64,000 bases of DNA from Luteithermobacter gelatinilyticus (lineage in GTDB: Bacteria; Pseudomonadota; Alphaproteobacteria; Sphingomonadales; Emcibacteraceae), in contig NZ_CP040517.1 of NCBI RefSeq assembly GCF_005849285.1, positions 2,300,501 through 2,364,500 of the forward strand. Direction: 5' to 3'. Positions within the stretch are counted from its first letter, which is position 1. Every line of letters starts with the position of its first letter. Positions 1 to 7,649 of the stretch are shown one piece after another. A model generated the notes under the pieces. It saw only the letters and a list, made by a program, of their open reading frames with translations. It was not told the origin of the DNA and did not search any database. A program made the translations under genes and the position numbers.

Positions 1-234
1 CGGGTGCATGCTTGCCCAGTGCCCCGCCTCGAAAGCCGCCCGAGCGGCTTTGACCGCCTCGTTGACGTCGGCCTCGTCACATTCCGCCACCTGCGTCAAC
101 ACCTTGGCCGTGGCCGGATTGATATTTTCGAACTTTTTGCCGGACAGGGCATCCACAAAACGCCCATTGATAAATGCCTGACGGCGAAAGTTCAGTCCGG
201 CCGCCTTTTCCACCCAATACTCACGCGTTGTCAT
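1..234 (-). CDS. puuC: Aldehyde dehydrogenase, N-terminal part (PuuC-like), cut by window edge
   Basis: The minus strand reads 78 codons from an ATG at 234 to the window edge with no stop. The peptide has the usual N-terminal layout of NAD(P)-dependent aldehyde dehydrogenases: a short lead, then FINGRFVDA, NPATAKVL and EADVNEAVKAARAAFE. The catalytic Cys and Glu lie outside the window. It is downstream of the PuuA-type gene on the same strand, so a role as gamma-glutamyl-gamma-aminobutyraldehyde dehydrogenase in putrescine breakdown is inferred from context. A full family member has about 490 residues; only about 16% is visible. Another aldehyde substrate cannot be excluded. Confidence 0.8.
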   Translation of the reverse strand, partial: MTTREYWVEKAAGLNFRRQAFINGRFVDALSGKKFENINPATAKVLTQVAECDEADVNEAVKAARAAFEAGHWASMHP

Positions 235-396
235 GATATTGCTCCATATCTTTATATCTTTCCTCTTCAGGCCCAAAAACATTCTGTCCGGAAAACAGTC
301 TGGTCCGGGAAACAGTCTCACCCTGGGAAGCCCGCCCAAGGCAGGCTTACCTCTCATCGTTCCGGTGCCTGACGGTTGTAAAAATTAAGGTCTCCC

Positions 397-1758
397 CTAA
401 ACGTTAAACAGCAGATATTTACTGTCCCAAGGGGACAAAACGCCTACATTAGCGTCATATTCCTGGCGTTTGATGTCCGCATATACATCCACAAACGCAT
501 CTCCCAAAAGATCCCTGATTGGCTGACAGCTCTCAAATTCCGCCAGCGCCGACAGAATATGATCCGGCAATTTGTTGCTGTCCAGATCATAGGCCGGCTC
601 ATCCATGGACGGACTTGGGTCGATTTTTTCGACCATGCCCAGATAACCACACAACAGCGTTGCGGCCAGGGCCAGATATATATTCACGTCCGATCCCGCA
701 ATACGGTTTTCAACCCGGCGCGCCGCCCGGCCGCCAAAAGGCACTCGCAGGCCCACCGACCGGTTTTCCCGGCCCCAGTGGGTATTGGTCGGCGCACTCC
801 AGCCACTTCCGATACGAAGGTAAGAATTTACATAAGGCGCCAATATGGGCATCACGGCCGGCAGATATTTCTGCATGCCGCCAATATGATACAGGAACAG
901 AGGCGTATCCTTGCCGGCCTCATCGGCAAAAATGTTTTCTCCCGTTTTCATATCCACCACGCTTTGGTGAATATGCATGGCGCTGCCGTAATCTTCCGGA
1001 TAGGGTTTCGCCATAAAACTGGCAAACAGATCGTAGCGAATGGCGCATTGTTTGACGATGCGTTTGAAATAAAAGGATTGATCGGCAACATTCAGCGCCT
1101 CTCCATGCAGGACGTTGAACTCGAACTGGCCTGGCCCTGCTTCATGGATCAAAGTATCCACCTGGACATTTTGAATTTCACAATAATCATAAATCTTGTC
1201 AAACAGGTCCCCAAACTCATCCACGGCATCAATGGAATAGGCTTCCTGGGAACGGTCCACCTTGCCAGAGCGCCCGCGCGGCGGCAGAGGCGGGCTTTCC
1301 GCCACATCTTGCTTGGCCAGAAGGTAAAATTCAAACTCCGGCGCGACAATGGGCTTCCATCCATTATCCGCATAAAGTTCCAATACCCGGCGCAGCACCT
1401 GCCGGGGAGAGTAGCTGGCCGGCGTGCCATTTTCATGCACCACGTCACAAATCACCGACGCCGTGGGCGATGTCTGCCAGGGCACCATCACCAGAGTGCT
1501 GAAATCCGGCACCATGATCAGATCCTTTTCCAGCGCCGTCAGATGATCGTTGCGGATAAAGTCCCCATCCACCGTCATGGCAAACAGGCTGTCCGGTACC
1601 CGGTGAGAACGGGAGCGTATGCCATCCAGAAACTTGTCCCGCGGCATGGATTTGCCGCGACTTATTCCGGCATGATCGCAAATCATCACCTCCAGATCAT
1701 CGACGTCCCGTTCCACCAGCCATTTTTCGATTTCCTGCAACTGTTTTTCGTCACTCAT
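397..1758 (-). CDS. puuA: Gamma-glutamylputrescine synthetase-like glutamine synthetase
   Basis: This 453-residue protein is a glutamine synthetase family member of the short type that glutamylates amines. Visible motifs are PEFEFY near residue 140 (metal-binding Glu), EAGPGQFE at about 206-213, the ATP/Glu-binding stretch KPYPEDYGSAMHIHQS at 251-266, and NRS plus RVENR at 332 and 348-352. In the Puu pathway it joins glutamate to putrescine using ATP. The start ATG is preceded by AGGTGAG. The next gene on the strand is the aldehyde dehydrogenase. A TGTGATCACA palindrome lies about 130 bp upstream, suggesting control by the GntR protein at 5300. The exact amine substrate (putrescine, other polyamine or ethanolamine) is inferred. 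Confidence 0.88.
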   Translation of the reverse strand: MSDEKQLQEIEKWLVERDVDDLEVMICDHAGISRGKSMPRDKFLDGIRSRSHRVPDSLFAMTVDGDFIRNDHLTALEKDLIMVPDFSTLVMVPWQTSPTASVICDVVHENGTPASYSPRQVLRRVLELYADNGWKPIVAPEFEFYLLAKQDVAESPPLPPRGRSGKVDRSQEAYSIDAVDEFGDLFDKIYDYCEIQNVQVDTLIHEAGPGQFEFNVLHGEALNVADQSFYFKRIVKQCAIRYDLFASFMAKPYPEDYGSAMHIHQSVVDMKTGENIFADEAGKDTPLFLYHIGGMQKYLPAVMPILAPYVNSYLRIGSGWSAPTNTHWGRENRSVGLRVPFGGRAARRVENRIAGSDVNIYLALAATLLCGYLGMVEKIDPSPSMDEPAYDLDSNKLPDHILSALAEFESCQPIRDLLGDAFVDVYADIKRQEYDANVGVLSPWDSKYLLFNV

Positions 1759-2274
1759 GACTCACCTGTTATGTTTTTTTAGAGCTTGCTGAAGAAGATC
1801 AACCCTATCACGTTTCTCCGCTTCAAAGACGCAAAACTCAATTGTTTACCGAGTATGCCCGATTTCCAGGGAACTTTCCAGAAAAATGTGATCACAAAAT
1901 GTAAATAAATCTTTGGACAAAGAAAAGACACTCCGAAACGTGGAAAACACGCTCCCCTCCGACTCTTGTATTCTGGACTGAATTCTATGGAGATGGACTT
2001 GTCAGTGCCAATAGCACCAAATTTCTCCGGGGCGGGAAGCACTTCACCTTTCTTTACCTCTTTCCTTTCAAGACAACAGGTTATGGATCAAAACTATAGA
2101 TTACCACCCCCTTTTCAGGGGGCGCGATGACACAATCATCAATTCGCAAACACACCTATTTATCTCAAACTAATTGCCATGACCCTAGACATATAGAAGG
2201 CCCTGGGGAGACAGAAGACCTTGGGGGACGCTAAACCTTTTCACCATTTTGCCCCCGACTAAAGCCATTTGTGA
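1759..2274. other. Intergenic region upstream of puuA
   Basis: This 516-bp gap has no convincing gene. It holds the TGTGATCACA operator at 1887-1896, a short hairpin of five C and five G at 2107-2122, and an imperfect 18-bp tandem repeat (2195-2212 and 2213-2230). A minus-strand open frame (1779-2042) lacks family resemblance and ribosome-binding context and is treated as noise. The puuA promoter should lie here, between about 1780 and 1930. Confidence 0.6.
1882..1901. promoter_or_regulatory. Putative GntR operator upstream of puuA
   Basis: The core TGTGATCACA (1887-1896) is a perfect palindrome within an A/T-rich flank. The same core recurs at 5182, 6117 and, with one change, at 5031, all near the GntR/FCD regulator gene. 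It is followed on the minus strand by TTTACA-like promoter sequence. Binding is inferred. Confidence 0.6.
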
Positions 2275-2279
2275 TCACT
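2270..2279. promoter_or_regulatory. Weak copy of the GntR-type palindrome at a gene 3' end
   Basis: TGTGATCACT overlaps the stop codon of the amidohydrolase gene. It matches nine of ten bases of the proposed operator core but lies at a 3' end, so it may be chance. Confidence 0.25.
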
Positions 2280-4053
2280 TGTATTTCTTATTCTGCTCCG
2301 GTTTTTCGTAAACCACCTTGCCACCCATCATGGTCAGCAGTACTGGAATACGGTGAATGTCATAGGCATTCACGTCAAAGGGATTCTGTCCCAGCACCAC
2401 CAGGTCCGCCTTTTTCCCCACTTCGATCGACCCGATCTGATCTTCCAGATGAAGCTGATAAGCTGCATCCAGCGTATACCCCCGGATCAGCGAAGCAATA
2501 TCCAGGCGTTCACTTTCCCGGGGTTGAATCGGCGCATCGGGCGTCCCGGCATACTGACGGGTATGGCCAATTTCCATATTATAGAGGGGTGACATGCCCA
2601 GCGTGCCGGCCCCGGACGCCGGATAATCGCTGCCGAAGGTCAGACGCACCCCGGCCTGTTTCAGACTGTTATACCGAAAATATCGCTGAAACTGATCATC
2701 GCTGACAAACTGCCGGCCCATATCATCATAACTGGCCCATAGGGGGGTGCTTTGGGCAATGACGCCGAGCCGGGCAAAACGTTCCAGATCCTTGTCTACA
2801 ATCACCTGCACATGGCAGATGGTAAACCGACTTGGGCTGTCGGCGGGGGCGTCTCTTTTAACAATTTCAATGGCATCCAGCGTTTCAGAAATGGCCCGTT
2901 CTCCCAGGGCATGAACATGAACATCATATCCCCGCGCCACCGCTGCATTCATCAGACTAACCAGTTGATCCACCGTGAACACGGTGGCGCCTTTATTGCC
3001 GGGATCGTTTTGATATTCTTCAAACATGCCCGCCGTGCGGCCTTCTATGGTACCGTCATCCATGATTTTCAGAACCCGGAATTCCACAAGATCGGATTTG
3101 GTTTTTTCTTCCAACGCTGCGAGCTGATCCAGCGCCCCCTCCATCTTGTCCGGATGATTGACCATCAGCGATCCCACCAGCCGTACCGTCATCGCCCCGC
3201 TCTTCTGCAGGCTGGCAAGAATATCGGGCAGCATCTCCCCCACATCAAGCGATCCGGCGTCAAAGGCCGAAGTCACCCCATAGGCATTCATAATGCGGAA
3301 CACTTCTGCTGCCCCTTCACTCACCCGCTCTTCATTCATGATATTAAGATCTTCCATCGCCATCCCCGCTGTGCCTTCCAGAAACCAGCCGGTGGGGTGA
3401 CCATTTTCATCCCGTTTGTACATACTAAACCCAGGCACCGGATCCGGCGTCTCCTTGCCAATACCCAGCTTTTCCAGTGTGCGGCTGTTACCCCAGGCAG
3501 TATGGAATCCTTCATCCATGATCAGCACCGGGCGGTCCGATACAATCTCATCCAGCATCTGGCGTGTCGGGCCACCTTCCCCAAAGGCAGTCGCCAGATA
3601 ACCATATCCAAATACAATCGGCATGTCCGGATGTGTCGCCGCATAGTCCTTAATGGCTTCAAGCCAGGCGTCCACAGAGGCAAACGGATCCAGCGCCAAC
3701 GCCTTCACAAAACCACCACCATCAATGGGGTGACTGTGGGTATCAATGAACCCCGGCATCATCACCTTACCGCCCAGATCCCGGACCTGGGTTGCCTCCC
3801 CCATATAGGCCCGGCTTTCCTCCATACTCCCCACATAAAGGATCCTGTCGTCCTTGATGGCCACCGCCTCGGCCCAGGGCCGGGTTTCATCCAGGGTATA
3901 AACGCGACCATTGGTGAACACCAGATCCGCTTTTTCCAGATCTGGCGCTGGTTTTTCCGCCTCACAGCCCACCAATAGCCCAAACGTCAGCATCAGACCG
4001 ATCCCGCGGATCATGCGTCCTGCCTGCCCCCATACAGTTTTGACATATCTCAT
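2275..4053 (-). CDS. Amidohydrolase family 3 (YtcJ-like) lipoprotein
   Basis: This 592-residue protein begins with a lipoprotein signal peptide ending in a lipobox, LLVGC, near residue 29, so it is probably anchored in the envelope. The mature part has the YtcJ/amidohydrolase-3 layout: a composite beta domain (LVFTNGRVYTLD), the metal-binding DTHSHP near residue 103, a TIM barrel with VHAHALGE, and a C-terminal KADLVVLGQNPFD stretch. These enzymes hydrolyse amide or formamide bonds; the substrate is unknown. The start is well supported by GGAGGGAGGGAG six to seven bases upstream. It lies between puuA and a glutamine amidotransferase gene on the same strand, so it may serve gamma-glutamyl or amide intermediates, which is inference. 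Confidence 0.85.
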   Translation of the reverse strand: MRYVKTVWGQAGRMIRGIGLMLTFGLLVGCEAEKPAPDLEKADLVFTNGRVYTLDETRPWAEAVAIKDDRILYVGSMEESRAYMGEATQVRDLGGKVMMPGFIDTHSHPIDGGGFVKALALDPFASVDAWLEAIKDYAATHPDMPIVFGYGYLATAFGEGGPTRQMLDEIVSDRPVLIMDEGFHTAWGNSRTLEKLGIGKETPDPVPGFSMYKRDENGHPTGWFLEGTAGMAMEDLNIMNEERVSEGAAEVFRIMNAYGVTSAFDAGSLDVGEMLPDILASLQKSGAMTVRLVGSLMVNHPDKMEGALDQLAALEEKTKSDLVEFRVLKIMDDGTIEGRTAGMFEEYQNDPGNKGATVFTVDQLVSLMNAAVARGYDVHVHALGERAISETLDAIEIVKRDAPADSPSRFTICHVQVIVDKDLERFARLGVIAQSTPLWASYDDMGRQFVSDDQFQRYFRYNSLKQAGVRLTFGSDYPASGAGTLGMSPLYNMEIGHTRQYAGTPDAPIQPRESERLDIASLIRGYTLDAAYQLHLEDQIGSIEVGKKADLVVLGQNPFDVNAYDIHRIPVLLTMMGGKVVYEKPEQNKKYK

Positions 4054-4083
4054 GACTTCTCTCCCTCCCTCCAGATCATTTCA

Positions 4084-4917
4084 TTACTCACGGACTTCCA
4101 GGCTGTCCAGCCAGTTGGAAATTTCCCTGAGCCGGCAGGCCGGGTCCAGAACATCCGCCCCCAGGCCATAACGCCATTGCAAATCCTTGCGATCGGGCCG
4201 GATTGCCGCCAGCAGATCCGCCGTCAGCTGCTCCACATCCTCCTCATCACGACAAAAGCCTTCCGCCACCATCACGTCCCGATACCGCCACATCAGGCCC
4301 GCAATATAAGGAATGTCAAACTCGGGATGATACTGCACCCCCCAGAACACCGCGCTCCCCCGCCGCAACTCCATTGCCTGCACCGCACTCATCTCATTTT
4401 CCGCCAGGACCACGGCCCCGTCCGGCAGGCGCGTGACATGATCCTTGTGAATAGCCACAGAATCAAAGGCTCCACCTTTATACTGATATAACGCATGAAC
4501 CCGGCCGGCCTCCGTCAGACGGATATTGCGGGCGATGCCGATTTCACGCCCCTTGGCGTTGGCTTGAACTACGCCGCCAGCGGCCACCGTCGCCACCTGC
4601 AACCCCCAGCAACTGCCAAACATCATAACAGGACGGGAAAGGCATTCTCGCATCAGGTCCACCTGACGCATGATTTCCGGCGTGCCGTCATAAATATTCA
4701 GAGACGACCCCGTCCAAACCAGCCCATCATAATCTTCCAGAGCCATGCCGGCAGGCAACGGGGCAGCCCCATCAGCCGGACAAATGATGTCACAGGCCAC
4801 ATCCGGCCGCAGACTTTTCAGTACAGAGACATAAAGCTCACTCTGACTCGGCAGCCCTGCGGCTTCCGCCTGACGTCGCGCCTCAGCCGTATTCCCCTCA
4901 ATAATCAGCAGTTTCAC
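4084..4917 (-). CDS. Class I glutamine amidotransferase-like hydrolase
   Basis: This 277-residue protein has the triad of class I glutamine amidotransferases: nucleophile Cys103 in FGSCWGLQ and His197/Glu199 in QYHPEF. It resembles the stand-alone GMP-synthase-type amidotransferase domain rather than the PuuD/C26 family. In this setting it could hydrolyse gamma-glutamyl-GABA, the last Puu step, but that is inferred from neighbours. The start is GTG at 4917 with TGAGGA seven bases upstream. It precedes the amidohydrolase by 30 bp and probably shares its transcript. An operator-like palindrome lies about 115 bp upstream. Confidence 0.85.
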   Translation of the reverse strand: MKLLIIEGNTAEARRQAEAAGLPSQSELYVSVLKSLRPDVACDIICPADGAAPLPAGMALEDYDGLVWTGSSLNIYDGTPEIMRQVDLMRECLSRPVMMFGSCWGLQVATVAAGGVVQANAKGREIGIARNIRLTEAGRVHALYQYKGGAFDSVAIHKDHVTRLPDGAVVLAENEMSAVQAMELRRGSAVFWGVQYHPEFDIPYIAGLMWRYRDVMVAEGFCRDEEDVEQLTADLLAAIRPDRKDLQWRYGLGADVLDPACRLREISNWLDSLEVRE

Positions 4918-5027
4918 GATATTTTCCTCACATTTCGGGCCCTTATCGGGCTCAGCCTCTTGACCCGCATTCCGGCTTATCCCACCAGCGCGCAGCCTAA
5001 CATCCCTTTTGCCTTACATCAATCCAT

Positions 5028-5043
5028 AAATATGATCACAAAT
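5028..5043. promoter_or_regulatory. Putative GntR operator, amidotransferase side
   Basis: TATGATCACA (5031-5040) is a one-mismatch form of the TGTGATCACA core, embedded in A/T sequence. It lies 114 bp upstream of the GTG start of the amidotransferase gene. Confidence 0.5.
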
Positions 5044-5177
5044 TATAACAATAAGTTCTCAGGAATCTTTTCCCCAAAAAGATTTTTCTCAATTGTTATT
5101 TATTTATATATAGTTATGTATAATATACCTTTAGAGCTAAAAATAACTTCACTACATTCCCTAAAAATATAAAACAA

Positions 5178-5194
5178 TATTTGTGATCATATTT
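5178..5194. promoter_or_regulatory. Putative GntR operator, autoregulatory side
   Basis: TGTGATCATA (5182-5191) is flanked by ATATT and TTTTT. It lies about 110 bp upstream of the regulator's start. Confidence 0.5.
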
Positions 5195-5299
5195 TTCGAA
5201 GGCAAGCAGAAACTCTATAAAATTCACTTCACCCCCCGCATAAATAATGATAAGCCCTTAAAGAAGTTATGGCCTTAACAGAACAGGGAACCGCCGACC

Positions 5300-6022
5300 T
5301 TGTCAACAAGAAGCCCCACTGCTAAACCCCAATCCGCTTCCGCCCGCCCGGAGGATACAGCCCCCCCGGATCGCCAGATCACCTATGAAACCGTTTATGA
5401 CTCGCTGTATCACCGAATCATCACGGGACGCCTGAAACCCGGTAAAACCCTGACCATACGCGGGTTGGCCGAAGACATGAATGTCAGCCCCATGCCCGTA
5501 CGGGAAGCCGTGCGTCGTCTGGTGGCCGTCGGCGCCCTAGAAATGCAGAACACGCGGCGGGTAGCGGTCTCGCGCATGACCGAGGAACGTTTCAGCGAGA
5601 TCGTCAAGGCCCGCACCCTGCTGGAACCGGAACTGGCGGCACGCGCCCTTGACCATACTGACAAATCCCTGATCCAGCAACTCAAGGACATTGACGCCGA
5701 AGTGGACGAGGCGCTGGCGCGGGGAGATGCCGACAACTACAGCCTGAAAAACTGGGAATTCCATTTTACCCTGTATCACGCCGCTCGCGCCCCCATCCTG
5801 ATGCGCCTGGTGGAAAGTCTGTGGCTGCAATTCGGCCCTTTCATGCGCACCGTTGTTGGACGCATGGGCACTTCCACAATTGTCGACCAGCACCACAACA
5901 CCCTGGACGCCTTGAAAAATCGCGACGAAACCGCGCTCAGAGAAGCCATCCGGCTGGACATCTATGATGGCATGGACAGCATCGGACAGGAACTCCTGGG
6001 GCACAAGGCCCGGCCGGAATAA
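5300..6022 (+). CDS. GntR family transcriptional regulator, FCD domain
   Basis: This 240-residue regulator has an N-terminal disordered tail (about 25 residues), a winged helix of GntR type at about 28-92 (VYDSLYHRIITGRLKPG, then MPVREAVRRLV), and an all-helical FCD ligand domain to about residue 225. FCD metal-site residues are partly visible (NWEFHFTLYHAA, DQHHNTLDAL); the last His of the usual set appears replaced in RLDIYDGM. The start is a TTG at 5300: an in-frame stop lies at 5276 and no ATG or GTG intervenes. It sits in the puu gene cluster and the repeated TGTGATCACA palindromes around it are its probable operators. The effector may be putrescine or a gamma-glutamyl intermediate. Confidence 0.88.
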   Translation: MSTRSPTAKPQSASARPEDTAPPDRQITYETVYDSLYHRIITGRLKPGKTLTIRGLAEDMNVSPMPVREAVRRLVAVGALEMQNTRRVAVSRMTEERFSEIVKARTLLEPELAARALDHTDKSLIQQLKDIDAEVDEALARGDADNYSLKNWEFHFTLYHAARAPILMRLVESLWLQFGPFMRTVVGRMGTSTIVDQHHNTLDALKNRDETALREAIRLDIYDGMDSIGQELLGHKARPE

Positions 6023-6100
6023 CCCCCGTTTTTCCTGAAGACTTCCTGGCATTTCCCGCGACTCTGAAGCCCTGTAAATGATGAGTCCGTAAATTACGCC

Positions 6101-6129
6101 TTGACAAACCCCTTTTGTGATCACAAAAT
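6101..6129 (+). promoter_or_regulatory. Promoter with embedded perfect operator palindrome
   Basis: A TTGACA -35 box (6101-6106) is followed after 17 bp by CAAAAT (6124-6129), a fair -10. The perfect 16-bp palindrome TTTTGTGATCACAAAA (6113-6128) fills the spacer and covers the -10, a layout expected for repression by the adjacent GntR regulator. It drives the oxidase gene at 6265. Confidence 0.65.
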
Positions 6130-6264
6130 GTTTTGCAAAAGAATAAAAACGCATCATAACAAAACATATTTGGCACAAAACTTACCCCTCCTTTATCGTT
6201 GTCTCGTTCCTCATGACCAGAGACAGGAAATGTGTATTTATGGCATCAGCCAGGAGAGATTTGT

Positions 6265-7575
6265 ATGAGCCAGCGCGCCAAGTTTATTTTGTCACAGGAC
6301 CGTCGGCACGCGCCTTCCTATTACCACGCCACCCTAAAATATCAGGATGCCTACCCGCCCCTTACCGAAGGCAAGGACTGTGACGTCTGTGTCATCGGCG
6401 GGGGATTTACGGGGCTATCCGCGGCGCTTCACCTGCGCCAGAAGGGGTATCGCGTGATCCTGCTGGAAGCCCATAAAATCGGCTGGGGCGCCTCGGGCCG
6501 TAATGGCGGTCAGGTGGGATCCGGTCAGCGCGTGGACCAGATCAGTCTGGAAAAAATTGTCGGCATGGAACGGGCCAAGGTGCTATGGAACCTGGCCGAA
6601 GAATCCAAACAGCTGGTCCGAGATCTGGTCGCCAAATACAACATAGATTGTGATCTTAAGTCCGGTGTGCTGCATACGGCGCACAAAGCCCGCTATTATC
6701 CAGAATATGTCCGGGAGGCTGAACATCTCAACAAGGTTTATGGTTATGATAAAACTCGCGTCATGGACGCTGATGAGGTGGCCGAAATGCTTGGCATGCG
6801 CACCTATCATGGGGGAGTACTGGATTTGGGGGCGGCGCATCTGCATCCGTTGAATCTGGCTCTCGGCGTGGCGCGCGCCTGTGCTGCCGAAGGCGCAGAG
6901 CTTCACGAAGGCAGCCCGGTCACGGATTATACCGAAGCCCAAGGTAAAATTCACCTCACAACCCCGCAGGGGCATGTCACCGCCACCGAGATGGTTGTAG
7001 CCTGCAATGGCTATCTGGGGGAACTGGTACCGGAGCTTGCAGGCAAGATCATGCCCATCAACAATTTCATCGTTGCCACGGAACCGCTGGGTGAGGCCCG
7101 CGCCCGCACCATCAACCGTGACGATGTGGCGGTCGCCGATTCCAAATTTGTGATCAATTATTTCCGCATGAGCCCGGATCACCGGCTGCTGTTCGGCGGT
7201 GGGGAGAATTATTCATCCCGCTTCCCGGAAGACATCGCTTCGTTTGTGCGCAAATACATGCTCCAGATTTATCCGAACCTAGAGGACGTCAAAATAGACT
7301 ATGCCTGGGGCGGCACGCTGGCCATCACCTTAAACCGTCTGCCTCATTTTGGCCGGCTCGGGAAACACATCTATTACGCCCAGGGTTATTCCGGTCACGG
7401 CGTGGCGCTGGCCCATCTGGGCGGCAAACTCATCGCCGAAGCCATCAACGGCACCCGTGAGCGGTTTGACGTCATGGCTGATCTGCCCACATACAGCTTC
7501 CCCGGCGGCCGCATGCTGCGCACCCCGTTGTTGGCGTTGGGCATGATGTATTATGCGTTGCGCGACAGGATCTGA
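6265..7575 (+). CDS. puuB: Gamma-glutamylputrescine oxidase-like FAD oxidoreductase
   Basis: This 436-residue protein belongs to the DAO family. An N-terminal dinucleotide-binding motif (CVIGGGFTGLSAALHL, about residues 43-58) is followed by ILLEAHKIGWGASGRNGG, which is characteristic of the PuuB/OrdL group, and the C-terminal FAD contact GYSGHGVALAHLGG is present. In the Puu pathway it oxidises gamma-glutamylputrescine to the aldehyde, releasing ammonia and peroxide. I chose the ATG at 6265 because AGGAG lies eight bases upstream; an in-frame ATG at 6232 lacks such a site. The palindromic promoter at 6101-6129 precedes it. Confidence 0.88.
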   Translation: MSQRAKFILSQDRRHAPSYYHATLKYQDAYPPLTEGKDCDVCVIGGGFTGLSAALHLRQKGYRVILLEAHKIGWGASGRNGGQVGSGQRVDQISLEKIVGMERAKVLWNLAEESKQLVRDLVAKYNIDCDLKSGVLHTAHKARYYPEYVREAEHLNKVYGYDKTRVMDADEVAEMLGMRTYHGGVLDLGAAHLHPLNLALGVARACAAEGAELHEGSPVTDYTEAQGKIHLTTPQGHVTATEMVVACNGYLGELVPELAGKIMPINNFIVATEPLGEARARTINRDDVAVADSKFVINYFRMSPDHRLLFGGGENYSSRFPEDIASFVRKYMLQIYPNLEDVKIDYAWGGTLAITLNRLPHFGRLGKHIYYAQGYSGHGVALAHLGGKLIAEAINGTRERFDVMADLPTYSFPGGRMLRTPLLALGMMYYALRDRI

Positions 7576-7649
7576 AAATTAATTTACCCGGCCCCTGTTG
7601 GAAATTATATAGTTGCGAGAGAATACCTAAAAAAGGAGGAGGAAAACTC

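Larger units (their letters stand above)
4918..5299. other. Divergent control region between amidotransferase and GntR genes
   Basis: This 382-bp gap separates the minus-strand amidotransferase operon from the plus-strand regulator. It is strikingly AT-rich in its middle and carries two operator-like palindromes (5031-5040 and 5182-5191). TATAAT occurs at 5119-5124. No gene is seen. Autoregulation plus control of the divergent operon is the simplest reading. Confidence 0.6.

Noticed and set aside
559-1782. 407-codon open frame opposite puuA
   Set aside because: It mirrors the puuA coding strand, has no family resemblance and no ribosome site. Similar long antisense frames occur opposite 2275-4053 and 13416-14633 because of GC-rich codon use.
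1887-1896. CRP/FNR site
   Set aside because: CRP sites need TGTGA and TCACA separated by about six bases. Here they overlap into a ten-base palindrome, and the copies cluster around the GntR gene.
1779-2042. 87-codon minus-strand frame upstream of puuA
   Set aside because: No ribosome site, no recognisable domain, and it overlaps the operator at 1887. Treated as noise.
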